The translations under genes were made by a program, and so were the position numbers. From positions 10,708,001 to 10,772,000 of the forward strand of contig NW_026622874.1 of the NCBI RefSeq assembly GCF_023065955.2: a stretch of DNA of 64,000 nucleotides, written 5' to 3'. This DNA comes from Ursus arctos. Its lineage: Eukaryota > Chordata > Mammalia > Carnivora > Ursidae. Positions within the stretch are counted from its first letter, which is position 1, and every line of letters begins with the position of its first letter. Below, piece after piece: positions 46,521-57,056 of the stretch. The notes below the pieces were generated by a model. That model was given only the letters and a program-made list of their open reading frames with translations, did no database searches and was not told the DNA's origin.

Positions 46521-46799
46521 AGAGCCCAAACATGCATTCATAGCAGGCACCGCGAACGAAACAGCAGTGTGGCCAGTCAGCTGGATGAGCACATGAACTC
46601 ACAGCCCGAGAGTTCTCTCCCTGAGGATGAACAGCATATTCCAAAATCCCCAGTGGGTGATGTTGCCAGGTACAAGTCCTCGGTCCTTAGGCCTCGGGTG
46701 CTCAGGTCATGTGTAGTCACAGCTCAGGGGGTTTGTACGCATCCCAGCGGTCCTGGTCCTCCGCCTTCAGCACATATCACGGATCAGCAAACGATATGC
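46521..46799. other. No feature recognised
   Basis: No repeat or gene recognised. Confidence 0.35.
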
Positions 46800-46945
46800 T
46801 CACTTCGATGACGGGCTCCCTCCCTGGACTCGCTGATTCAGCAGGTCTGCTGCGGGGCCTGAGAGCTTACACGTCTCACGCGCGAGGTCCCAGGCGACAC
46901 TGATGCTGCTGGTTGGGAGATGACACTTTGAGATCTGCTCACGCA
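46800..46945 (+). repeat. hAT-Charlie-type DNA transposon relic
   Basis: ctcgctgattcagcaggtct, ggggcctgagagcttacacg, gtcccaggcgacactgatgc, tgctggttgggagatgacac then tttgagatctgc: the wording of a common non-autonomous MER-type hAT repeat in mammals. Orientation follows the usual consensus direction. Confidence 0.5.
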
Positions 46946-47114
46946 CCATGTCTGCCTACTGCCCCACGTGTCATACAGCAAGCACACGACTGTCACTAGC
47001 ATCTGACACGAAGTCCTGAAGCTGGATGCTACTGGAAACATTACACACCCTACCATTCTAGTACATCAAAAGACAAGGATGCGTTTCCACTCAGTGACGT
47101 GGTAAGTAAACAAA

Positions 47115-47240
47115 TACATCCTTTATTCAACAAATATTATTAAGGGCTTATTTTGTGTCGGGCGCTGGGAGCCAGCAGTGACAAAGCAGACAAAAAACCC
47201 AGCTCTTATGGTGCTTACACTCAAGTGGGGAGAGCTATCA
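47115..47240 (-). repeat. L2 LINE 3' tail, antisense
   Basis: atcctttattcaacaaatat, gcttattttgtgtcgggcgc, agcagtgacaaagcagacaa, ctcttatggtgcttacactc. Confidence 0.75.
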
Positions 47241-47390
47241 CTTATGGAATTTCTCTTATGTTCTAAGCCTTTAATAGTAATTATCTCAAATTCCCACAAA
47301 GACAGTAAAACATATAAGTGTCATTATTCCCATTTTCAAGATGAGAAAGTGGAGCCTCACATACTTAAGGATAGCCCCAGATAGCTGTGT
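47241..47390 (-). repeat. MIR SINE, antisense
   Basis: ttctaagcctttaatagtaa, tatctcaaattcccacaaag, attattcccattttcaagat, gagaaagtggagcctcacat. Confidence 0.7.
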
Positions 47391-47754
47391 CTCCACAACC
47401 CACGTACCTTCCATCATCCCACGATGAAATCTATGGGGCTCACTCTACAAAGGGACTTTCGGCAGAAATACCCCATAGTTTGTCAGCAAAGGATTTTTTT
47501 TCATTTACCGTGACCTGGAAGGATCCCCGAAGGCACTGGGAACCTTCCAGAGTTCCCAAGGGCTGAGACAGGAGGACCATGGCTGAAGGAGGAGACAGTT
47601 TTCCTAACTCTGGACCACAGCCCGCGGTCTGCATCATGTGGCCCGGCGTGGTACTGCTGGGCCGTGGTACCCTTGTCTGGGTTGACTTGGAACACCAACA
47701 TCACATGAAAAGTAGCTGGTCCCTGGTTAACACTGGAGACCCTTCCTTCCTCCA
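47391..47754. other. No feature recognised
   Basis: No repeat or gene recognised. Confidence 0.4.
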
Positions 47755-47880
47755 GTCATCCTTTTCCACAAGTATTTCTTGAAACCTCTGTGAGCCAGGC
47801 ACCGTGCTGGGAACCATGGAGAATTTGAGGTAAGACTTTGCCCCTGCTCTCAAGGAGCTGGTAAAGCAAGTATAGTGACT
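47755..47880 (-). repeat. L2 LINE 3' tail, antisense
   Basis: cacaagtatttcttgaaacc, tgagccaggcaccgtgctgg, tttgcccctgctctcaagga with gctggtaaagc. Confidence 0.72.
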
Positions 47881-48066
47881 TTTTCCTAGCTGTCCTCCAG
47901 CTACGACATCGGGGTCCTCTCTGGGACACTAATTTTTGCCTTATGTTTTATGGTTTGAACTTTTTATCTTTATTCACAATCTCAATTCATGTATCAGTTT
48001 GTGCTGGGTTTTCATTTGTTCATTTGTTTTTGTTTCTTGTTAACGGAGCTATTCGTTACAGGAGTT

Positions 48067-48229
48067 GGGGGCGTCTGGCTGGCTCAGGCAGTCGAGCGTG
48101 CGACTCTTGATCTCAGGGTTGTGAGTTCAAGCCCCACGTTGTTGCAGAAATTACTTTAAAATTTTTTTAAAAATCTAAAATATATATATTATATACGTAT
48201 AATATATATATTATATTAAAAATATATAT
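48067..48229 (+). mobile_element. SINEC, sense, short variant with AT tail
   Basis: Diverged tRNA-like head (gggcgtctggctggctcagg, tgcgactcttgatctcaggg, ttgtgagttcaagccccacg). It passes directly to gaaattactttaaaattttt and a (TA)n-rich tail without the CT-rich middle. Short target duplication aggagtt(g/a)g-like sequence on both sides. Confidence 0.85.
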
Positions 48230-49164
48230 AGGAGTTAGATATTTGGTGAGACAATAGAATGGTTTATTTTTTTAAGAGAAATGACAGCAGTCATGCAAGA
48301 TCTTGGGGAAATATTAAAAAGAGGACATGGGTCCTGGGGCAATGGAAAAAAGAAAAAAATTCTTGGAAGGTAAAGAATCTATGATCCTCAAAAAAGATAT
48401 GAGCCTACTCTCGAGTAAAGAGGGAGGAGAAGAGAATCTTAAAAGAGGAAGAGGAATCTGTGAGGCAAAAAGAGCAGCTGAATAGGTATGAAAAGAGCAG
48501 CAAAAACACTCAGTAGAACTCTTGTTTGAAAGGCTGTCCCGTCATTGGTGGGACCGCGTGCTTAGACCACACTGAGTGCGGCGGACCGATGGGTACATTG
48601 TCAACTTCAGGGCACAGTATTAGACTCCTGGATTTGTTTTTTGTTTTTTTTTTTTTTAAAGAAGACAAGGATTTAAGTGTATCAGCTTGCAGGTTTGGAG
48701 ATCTTTAATAGGAGAAAACATGTCATATTACGTTTGGGGGGCTTGAAATCAGACCCAGCTTGCACAGAGGACTCAGTTCTGACTCAGAAACTCAAGTCAC
48801 CATCCCACCTGGGAATGGAGGGCTCGGGGAGGAAGGAACATAACAAGTCACCACCAACAATCAGGTCTTTGTGCCCTTCTTAAAAGCCCTCTGTGCAAAG
48901 GTGCTATTGTGAACACACATTGTTTTATTTCCATATAACCTTGACTGTGGAAGCTCAACGAACAGCTGTCTCCACAAATGTTCTGGGCTGTCAAAGAGCA
49001 AAGCTGTCTTGTAGGTTTCGTCTCTGAATTTGAGCGTACGGAGATAGGAGATAGCGCTTGACTACAATAGCCTTACCCCAGAGGCGCATTCCTGTGGCCA
49101 GCATGTGGGTCTTAATAACACCCATGCCCTGCTGTCTCCCCAAACTTCTCGCACACCCTCCAGT
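48230..49164. other. No feature recognised
   Basis: Purine-rich patch at 48340-48500 and a T15-type run at about 48643-48657. No gene signal. Confidence 0.45.
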
Positions 49165-49275
49165 GGGGCTTCTCAAACATTACGGTGCTTAGCAATTACC
49201 GAGGAAGCTTGTTCACATGCAGATCATGTCAGCAGGGCCTCACCAGATAAATCTGATGCAGAGGGTTCATGGTCA
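49165..49275 (+). repeat. hAT-Charlie-type relic, half copy
   Basis: ggggcttctcaaacattacg, gtgcttagcaattaccgagg, cagcagggcctcaccagata, aatctgatgcagagggttca: left half of a MER-type hAT repeat. Confidence 0.5.
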
Positions 49276-49324
49276 ACATATTGTGAAATTCTGTGCCATG
49301 GTAACAGGGTTAGAGACAAACGTG

Positions 49325-49710
49325 CTGCGAGGGCATTTCACAACTCAGCTAAATTTATTGAGTGTGTACTATGCGTCCATCACTGTGCTAGGTACAGGGG
49401 CTACCATGGCGGACAAACCCTGTTCTCATGAAAGGATAATCTAAATAAATAATCGCACAAATCAGTGTAGAGCCACAACTGTGGAAAAAGCCACGAAGAA
49501 GAGATACGCAGTACCGTGAATGCCTGTGGCTGAGACATTTTTCCTAGTCCCAGACATCAGCGAAGTCTTTTGAAGGCTCAGTAGGTTATCTGGACAAGAG
49601 GGGAGAGATGAACTTTCCAGACAACAGAGGGAATAGCATGCGTAAAGGCCCTGTGGCCACAGAGGGGCCTTGGAGAGTCTGAAGAACTGCCGGAAGGTAC
49701 CCAGTGGGCT
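49325..49710 (-). repeat. L2 LINE, antisense, 3' end and interior
   Basis: ctaaatttattgagtgtgta, catcactgtgctaggtacag, catggcggacaaaccctgtt, then interior ctttccagacaacagaggga with atagcatgcgtaaaggccct and ggccttggagagtctgaaga. Confidence 0.78.
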
Positions 49711-50409
49711 CAGTACGTAGTCCAGTGTTGGCCAACCCCCATCAGACCTCCACACTCTAACATTCCATCCTTCTGGAAGTCTGGTGAAATTGAAGAATTA
49801 TTGATTTGCAAAAAATCGCTCTTATTTACAACTGAACGTGAGCTGCTCTAAGATCCGCCGTCAGTTAAAACTGGCAGGGCAGTTGACGTGTGGCTCTGGG
49901 TAAATCACACACCCCGTGCCAGCAGAGCCCAGGCTAAGATAAGGCAACAGCTGTCTCAATCCCACAAGCCCCCAGAGAGGCTGGCGGAGATTGAGTCCGC
50001 TGTTGCCACAGGAAGTAGAGAGAGGTGGTGGGCAGAATATTAGCAGGACCAGCGCTGGCCAAGAGGGCAAAGCCACAGATTGTGACCGTGATACCAGAGG
50101 CATCTAGTTTTTGGACACTGTTTTCAAGATCTCTTCCAGCTCTGCTCCCTTGCTTCATCCAGAGCCACCTCTCTGACCCTAGTGGCCTGGCCTTTTCTAA
50201 TGGTTCGCTTTTACAATGACTTGTCTTTTCTTACCACAAAAGAAAGAAATTTGATGCTCTCATTGGACGATCAAATGTCAGATACGTGGACCCCTCTCAG
50301 GATTTGTATTTTGAAAAAGGCCTGGACAGTAGTAACTCAAAAGAACCAATCAGTATGTGTCAAATTTCCCTGCATCATTATGACAGACAGGGACAGACCA
50401 TCTAACTTT
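49711..50409. other. No feature recognised
   Basis: No repeat or gene recognised. Confidence 0.45.
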
Positions 50410-50815
50410 TCACCGGGCACACGGTGCCCAAAATAAAGGCTATATTTCTCAGCTTTCCACGCGGCCAAGTGTTGCCTTCAGGCCAAGTTCTGACCAATGT
50501 GATGGGAGCAGACAGTTTCTACAACGGACGCTTCCATAAGGGACAGTTAGCATTCAGGCTTTTCTCTTTATTTTTCTTCCAGCCTGGCTGGGATGACTGA
50601 TGTCCTAGGCATTACCTTGGGCCATGACAGCAAGGGCCACACAGGACGGATGGCAAAAAGGTGAGCTGGAGGGGGCCTGAGGACGTATGGGATAAGGCCA
50701 TTGTCCCAGTCCTGGGCCCCCTTCCTCCAGACCTATAAGTAAGGGGGAAATAAATCCTATGCTGTTGGAGCCATTGTTAATTTTGGGTTTCTGTTCTAGC
50801 CAAAGCCAAGTTTAA
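50410..50815 (+). repeat. MaLR-like LTR, sense
   Basis: gccaagttctgaccaatgtg, atgggagcagacagtttcta, cttcctccagacctataagt, aagggggaaataaatcctat (polyadenylation signal AATAAA), then the end attttgggtttctgttctag. Related to the element at 45590. Confidence 0.58.
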
Positions 50816-52060
50816 CTGATAAAACCATCACGGGGATTTTTCTTTCTTTCCTTTTTTTTCTTTTTCAGTGGAGGATCGCAATTGCTTCTTGGGGTCCCTC
50901 AAATGTAGGCAACAATATTCTCCATCTTCATGTATGGCTGCTTCTTCGGGTCAACCCAGGATGGCTCACACGACGGGAGACGAACATGGGTCTGAAGCCA
51001 GCCCTGCCACAAGTTGGCCAGGAAGCTTCCCTCACTGGGCTTCTCCCTCCCCATCTGGAACACAGCCTCCAGGCTCTCCTACAAACCTGGTGGTTTTCCA
51101 GACCAGGCTCCCTTGGCTTGACCCCTGTGTCCACTCTGCGCGTCAGAGGAAATGATGATGAGAAGGAGGGGTTCTCGTCTTACCAACAGGTTGTGTTTTG
51201 AAAGTCCACATGGTGCTCGTTTGGAACCTGGCAACACATTTCTCCATGGGCCGAGAACATGAAGGTTAGGTTCCCAAGCAAGTTCCAAAAAAATAATCAA
51301 TTTGCAGTTAAGCTATAGCGCTGAGGGAGTCCTGGACTAATTTGTAGAAGATTGGGGTGTGTGTGGCCGGGAAAGTGCTGTTTCCAATTGGAGAGGGGAC
51401 AGAAACACCTTCCCCTCTGGCCCCGGCAGAGAAGGGGACCCTCCCTCTGCCCCGTGTTCCGATGGGGACAACAATCCCTTCCATGGACAGCACTTCCCTC
51501 TCACGTCCAGATGCCTATGAAAGCTAAAAAAATGAGAGTCCCAGCAGGTGTCAACCATCCTATGAGACTGTTATCTGGCTTTCTTCACTCGAAATCTGCT
51601 TTCATTCAAAAACTTGCCCGTAGGTAAAAGAGAGGCCCCTTTGTGAGTCTGGCCACATTCTCTTCATTACGCAGAAGCCCTGGGACAGGTAAAGGGAAGA
51701 AGGATGCTCTCTTTGAAGGCAATAGTGCTTTACAGTTCAGTCTGACTCGTCTTTTTGCCGCAGGGTTAGAGGAGATCATTGAGCAGGTGTGACCACTGTG
51801 AGCTGCGCCCCGACACTCGGCACGCAAGGGCTCCTCACCCCGTCCCCGTCCTCGGAATGTGGGTTCCACTTGCCTTTCCCACTCCCAGAGGCTGCTCCAA
51901 AGACACAGCCTTGAGACAGTGATGTGCTGTGGAGAACACCTGCACGGTACGTGTGACTGACCTCTATAGAAGTCAAGGCCTCTGCAGAAATTTCTAGAAT
52001 GTGGCAGGTGGGTGTGGGGATCCCCCACCTTGCTGCTGCCCAACACAAGCCTCATCTACA
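50816..52060. other. No feature recognised
   Basis: A pyrimidine tract followed by cag at 50839-50870 looks like a splice acceptor, but no exon is supported. The longest frame (149 codons -, 51606-52055) has no domain. Confidence 0.4.
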
Positions 52061-52075
52061 AGCTCCCTTGCTTTT
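52061..52075. repeat. Target-site duplication, left copy
   Basis: agctcccttgctttt, identical to 54241-54255. Marks the left border of the twin-primed L1. Confidence 0.95.
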
Positions 52076-53504
52076 TTTTTATAATCATATTTTTTTACTA
52101 TGTTAGTCAGCATACAGTACATCCCTGGTTTTTGATGTAAAGTTCCATGATTCATTAGTGTTATACGCATAACACCCAGTGCACCATGCAACACGTGCCC
52201 TCCCCACCACCCATCACCAGCCTATCCCATTCCCCCTCCCCCCTCCCCTCTGAAGCCCTCAGTTTGTTTCTCAGAGTCCATAGTCTCTCATGTTTCATTC
52301 CCCCTTCTGATTATCCCCCCTTTCTTTATCCCTTTCTTCTACTGATCTTCCTAGTTCTTATGTTCCATAGATGAGAGAAATCATATGATAATTGTCTTTC
52401 TCTGCTTGACTTATTTCACTTAGCATCATCTCCTCCAGTGCCGCCCATGTTGCACCAAATGTTGAGAAATCGTTCTTTCTGATAGCTGAGTAATATTCCA
52501 TTGTATATATGGACCACAACTTCTTAATCCAGTCATCTGTTGAAGGGCATCTCGGCTCCTTCCACGATTTAGCTATTGCAGACAATGCTGCTATTGCAGA
52601 ACATTGGGGTGCATATGGCCCTTCTCTTCACTACATCTGTACCCTGGGGGTAAATACCCAGTAGTGCAATGGCTGGGTCATAGGGGAGCTCAATTTTTAA
52701 CTTTTTAAGGGACCTCCACAGTCTTCCAGAGTGGCTGTACCAACTTGCATTCCCACCAACAATGTAGGAGGGATCCCCTTTCTCCACATCCTCTCCAACA
52801 ATTGTTGTTTCTTGCCTTGTCTATTTTTGCCATTCTAACTGGCGTAAGGTGGTATCTCAGTGTGGTTTTGATTTGAATTTCCCTGATGGCTAATGATTTT
52901 GAACATTTTTTCATGTGTCTGTTAGCCATTTGTATGTCATCATTGGAAAAGTTGTCTGTTCATATCTTCTGCCCATTTTATGATTTGTTTATTTGTTTCT
53001 TGTGTATTGAATTTGAGAAGTTCTTTATAGATCTTGGATACCAGTCTTTTATCTGTAGTGTCATTTGCAAATATCTTCTCCCATTCCGTGGGCTGCCTCT
53101 TAGTTTTTTTGACTGTTTCCTTGGCTGTGCAGATGCTTTTTATCTTGATGAAGTCCCACAAGTTCATTTTATCTTTTGTTTCTCTTGCCTTTGGAGATGT
53201 GTCATGAAAAAGGTTGCTGTGGCCAATGTCGTAGAGGTTACTGCCTATGCTCTCCTCTAGGATTTTGATGGATTCCTGTCTCACATCGAGGTCTTTCATC
53301 CATTTGGAGTTTATCTTTGTGTATGGTGTGAGAGAGTGGTCAAGTTTCATTCTTTAGCATGTAGCTGTCCACTTTTCCCAGCACCATTTATTGAAGAGAC
53401 TGTCTTTTTTCCACCGGATGTTTTTTCCTGCTTTATCAAAGATTAGTTGCCTAAAGAGCCGAGGGTCCATTTCTGGGTTCTCTATTCTGTTCCATTGGTC
53501 TATG
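52076..53504 (-). mobile_element. L1 ORF2 C-terminus and 3' UTR (un-inverted half)
   Basis: This is the 3' half of one L1 insertion, lying on the minus strand. From right to left it encodes the ORF2 region after the reverse transcriptase. Recognisable peptides include [24 protein letters not shown] and [12 protein letters not shown] (52940-53350), [10 protein letters not shown] (52705-52929), LPYDPAIALLGIYP (52569-52787) and IYTMEYYSAIRKND (52358-52585). A 3' UTR and poly(T) at 52071-52080 follow. The peptides sit in different frames, so several frameshifts have occurred and the copy is dead. Confidence 0.97.
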
Positions 53505-53512
53505 CCTTTCCC

Positions 53513-54240
53513 TTAAGATCAGGAATATGACAAGGATACCCACTCTCGCCATTATTATTCAACATAGTACTAGAAGTCCTTGCAACAGCAATCAGACAAC
53601 AAAAAGGGATAAAAGGTATCCAAATCGGCAAAGAAGTCAAACTGTCTCTCTTCGCAGATGACATGATACTGTATATGGAAAACCCAAAAGAATCCACCCC
53701 CAAACTACTAGAAGTTATAGAGCAATTCAGTAATGTGGTGGGATACAAAATCAACGCTCAGAAATCAGTTGCATTTCTATACACGAATAATGAGACCGAA
53801 GAAAGAGAAATTAGGGAATCCATCCCATTTACAATAGCACCAAAAATCATACGTTATCTTGGAATTAACTTAACCAGAGATGTAAAGGATCTATATTCTA
53901 GAAACTACAAATCACTCTTGAAAGACATTGAAGAAGACACAAAAAGATGGAAAAATATTCCATGCTCATGGATCAGAAGAATTAACATAGTTAAAATGTC
54001 CATGCTTCCCAGAGCAATCTACACTTTCAATGCTATCCCGATCAAAATACCAATGACATTTTTCAAAGAACTGGAACATACAGCCCTTAAATTTGTGTGG
54101 AACCAGAAAAGGCCACGAATCGCCAAGGAAGTGTTGAAAAGGAAAAACAAAGCTGGGGGCATCACAATGCCGGATTTCGAGCTGTACTACAAAGCTGTGA
54201 TCACAAAGACAGCCTGGTACTGGCACAAAAACAGACACAT
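53513..54240 (+). mobile_element. L1 ORF2 reverse-transcriptase segment (inverted half)
   Basis: The same L1 continues here on the plus strand. It covers reverse-transcriptase motifs including [12 protein letters not shown], with the catalytic Asp-Asp at 53657-53662. Later it reads [18 protein letters not shown] and finishes at [12 protein letters not shown], the point where the minus-strand half begins. One in-frame stop is seen (TGA at 53528-53530, where CGA is expected); otherwise about 240 codons are open. The frame runs on into flanking DNA after 54240, which is not L1. There is no promoter or ORF1, so the segment is not functional. Confidence 0.97.
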
Positions 54241-54255
54241 AGCTCCCTTGCTTTT
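54241..54255. repeat. Target-site duplication, right copy
   Basis: agctcccttgctttt, matching 52061-52075. Confidence 0.95.
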
Positions 54256-55059
54256 TAAAGCCGCCACCTACCAACCTGGAGTGGCTGCCTTTTCCTTCCC
54301 TGTCCTCTGCTCACAAGGGATGGTCTCAGATTACACCTGGGAGGATCCCAAGGAGCTTGCAAACCAACCCGGAGCAGTTTCGAGTCTGGGCATCCTAGGA
54401 AGCCAGTGGTGGGGAAGCGGCTGGGTGCAGATCTGGTTTTATCTGTCAGGTATGAACCCCCAGGAGGCGCTGGGGATGATGTCATAGCTGTCTGAGGAAC
54501 TCTGATCTGCTTTAGTCTAGTTCTCCTTTCGAAAGAGCAGGTTAGACCCTGGATCTTTCAGTTGTCTCTTTTCTCTATTAAAATGTCTTGATCACAATCA
54601 AAGGTGGTCCCTCAACCGACCCTGAGTAACCTGAGCCCACCTTTCTCTGCCTTTGCACCAGCTGTCCCGCCTGCCCTCCCTTCCCCTGGCTTTCATCCTC
54701 CGGCTAACTCCGTCTGTTCAGCGGCCATGGCCTGTGGGAAGCCTTCCCCACTCTCCACGGAGGGTTGGGTCCTGCTCCGAGCGCTCTCCTAGCACCCTTG
54801 GCAAATATCAGGCTGTCCCCACAGGAGAGAATAAGCCACTTACCCACATGGGCTCTCTGATGACCAGCAAAGTGACCTGGGATGCAGTTAGGTCCCTCAG
54901 TCAGTGTTCAGCGAATGAGCAAACAAAGGTTCCTTCCACTCTGCTCCTTCCCTTGGTGCTATCGAAATCCTGGTGGGGCCTGCCCCCTCCAGAAGGGCTC
55001 TCTCTCCTCCCTAAATTCTCACTGCATCTCTTGCTCATGGTACCTGTTGTGAAATATAA
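54256..55059. other. No feature recognised
   Basis: No repeat recognised. A 184-codon frame (+, 54653-55207) is open but Ser/Leu/Pro-rich, lacks any domain and ends inside an L2-like tail, so it is not called. Confidence 0.4.
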
Positions 55060-55215
55060 TCATTTATCAGCTTGCATTGTTGTTCGCTCATTCCTGTGGA
55101 TCTTGCCTTACCAACTGTTGTCAAAGGCCCATATCTTCCATGTCTTTTGTAATTCCCTCAATTCCCAAGGTAATGCTATACACACACAGGAGGCAATCAA
55201 TGACTGACTGACGGG
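55060..55215 (+). repeat. L2 LINE 3' tail, sense, weak
   Basis: gcttgcattgttgttcgctc, aaaggcccatatcttccatg, and a tail with gaggcaatcaatgactgact. Confidence 0.45.
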
Positions 55216-55384
55216 TAAGTCCATGAATCCAAGACAGGCTTCTTTAAATTGTGACCCAGTGAAGACTTGTATTATCTTGGGGAGCTTTTGACACAGAAAA
55301 TAAAGAGCCTTACATAATTGCACCCACTAGATGCCAAGAGCTCTGCTAGCACTTTCTATGTGTATACATCATCCTTTTAAAGAG

Positions 55385-55528
55385 GCAGTTAGGTCTCGTG
55401 GTTCTGAGCATGGGCTCTGGAGCCCAGGCTGCCTGGATCTGAATGTGGCCTTCCTTCTTGCTTAGCCTTAGGGACTTAATCTATATGACATATAGTTTCT
55501 TCTCTTGCAAAATGAAGATAATAATAAG
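55385..55528 (+). repeat. MIR SINE, 5' half, sense
   Basis: ggttctgagcatgggctctg, gagcccaggctgcctggatc, tgcttagccttagggactta, cttgcaaaatgaagataata. It stops at an LTR insertion and resumes at 56074. Confidence 0.92.
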
Positions 55529-55533
55529 AGGAC

Positions 55534-56068
55534 GGTGTAAGTCAGAGAAAGAGAAGCAATAGGATTAGATAAATAGCAAGATACACAGAGATATACAGAT
55601 ACAGATGAGGAGATTTATTATAGAAATTATCACAGTATTATGGAGACCAAGGAGTCCCATGATCTGCCACCAGCAAGCCGCGGACCCGGGAAAGCCAGTA
55701 GTATAATTTAGTCCAAGGCCTGAGAGTTAGGAGGCTGATGGTGTAAGTCGTGGTCTAGTCTAAAAGCCCAAGAACCAGGAGTGCCAGTGGCCAAGGGCAG
55801 GAGACGATGGATGTCTCAGCTCAGGCAGAGGGAGAGAGAATTTGCCCCTCATCTGCCTTTTTGGTCTATGCAGTGGATTGTCCCTCAGTGGGGGACAATC
55901 TGGATGATGCCCACACCCATCGGTGAGAGCTCCCCTCTTTACTCAGTCTACTAATTCCAACGCTAACGTCTTCCAGAGAACCCCTCAGAGACTCGTCCAG
56001 AACCAGTTTACCAAACATCTGGGCATCCCTTAGCCCGATCAAACTGACACATAAAATTAACCATCACA
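55534..56068 (-). mobile_element. Solo ERVL-type LTR, antisense, inserted in MIR
   Basis: On the minus strand it starts TGTGATGGTTAATTTTATG, contains gaattagtagactgagtaaa, has an AATAAA signal in tataataaatctcctcatct near its 3' end, and ends near ctctgacttacacc. The 5-bp target duplication aggac (55529-55533 and 56069-56073) matches ERV integration. No internal region is left, consistent with LTR-LTR recombination. Confidence 0.88.
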
Positions 56069-56073
56069 AGGAC

Positions 56074-56185
56074 CTGCCTCGATAAGGGTTAAAAAGGTAA
56101 TATAAAGTGGAAAACAAACAAACTAAAGGTAATCCATATTAAATACCTGGCATAGCGTCTGTCTTAGAGTGTTGGATAAATGTGG
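56074..56185 (+). repeat. MIR SINE, 3' half, sense
   Basis: ctgcctcgataagggttaaa, then aaatacctggcatagcgtct and tagagtgttggataaatgtg with gttattac: the MIR tail continuing the half at 55385. Confidence 0.85.
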
Positions 56186-56609
56186 TTATTACACATCGGT
56201 GTAGCTTCTGACATCACGACAGCAGGTTTAAATGGAGTAAGAGCTCTGACCCCTGAGCCCTGGTCTCGTCGTCATTCCACTCGTTTGTGTCCTTCGTGGT
56301 GTCACTGTGAGGAAAGGTACAGCAATGACTTCTAGAACCAGGAAGTGGGGGAGCCTGGTGGGGAGAGTTCTGGTCCTCAGGATGCATTTCATAAATTTCA
56401 GTAAAGGCGCCTGCCTTCCAGGCCCCCTTGTTGGGTGCAATGCCATGTAGACTATAGGTATGAAAGACTGCTATCACTTATAAAGCAAAGAAAGAATCAA
56501 AGCTAGCTAGGATACAGATACTGCAAACAGCCAGCTGCTTAAAGAATCGCTCCTTATAGCATAAAATCCTCGCATTACTCGGTGTAGAGAAGAGGATAAA
56601 TTGTGATCC
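56186..56609. other. No feature recognised
   Basis: No repeat or gene recognised. Confidence 0.4.
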
Positions 56610-56684
56610 AGCTTCAGCTCCTCCTCCCTCCCTCCCTCCCTCCCTCCCTCCTTACTTCCCTCCTTCCCTTCCATCCTTCCTTCC

Positions 56685-56715
<31 letters not shown>

Positions 56716-56720
56716 CTTTG
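56610..56720. repeat. (CCCT)n / (TTTC)n pyrimidine tract
   Basis: CCCT units at 56622-56652 grading into CCTT and then TTTC/TTTTC units. Confidence 0.95.
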
Positions 56721-56847
56721 CATCTTCCTGCCTCCCAGCTACTCTTCACAGTAAAATAAATGCAAAACAGCCTTTTTTTTTTTTTCTTCATTTCTTCCCT
56801 TTGGTTTGAGTGCTACAAACTAGCCACATTACAATGCACTATTTCTA

Positions 56848-57041
56848 AGGGCGCCTGGGTGGCTCACTTGGTTAAGCATCTGCCTTCAACTCGGGTCATG
56901 ATCCCAGGGTTCTGAGATCGAGCCCCTCGTCGGGCTCCCTGCTCAGCGAGGAGCCTGCTTCTCCCTCTCCCTCTGCCTGCCTCTCCCCCCGCTTGTGCAC
57001 TCTCTCTCTCTCTCAAAATAAAATAAAATAAAATAAAATAA
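56848..57041 (+). mobile_element. SINEC, sense
   Basis: Head gggcgcctgggtggctcact, CT-rich middle, (AAAAT)n tail. Target duplication aatgcactatt(t/c)cta (56833-56847 and 57042-57056). Confidence 0.97.
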
Positions 57042-57056
57042 AATGCACTATTCCTA

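Noticed and set aside
50839..50880. Polypyrimidine tract plus cag resembling a splice acceptor
   Set aside because: No branch-point-supported exon, donor or reading frame follows; such motifs are frequent in CT-rich DNA.
53663..54487. 274-codon frame that looks like a gene
   Set aside because: The first ~190 codons are L1 ORF2; the rest is a read-through into non-L1 flanking DNA past the target duplication at 54241. Not a fusion gene.
54653..55207. 184-codon open frame
   Set aside because: No recognisable domain, biased composition, and its end lies in an L2-like tail.
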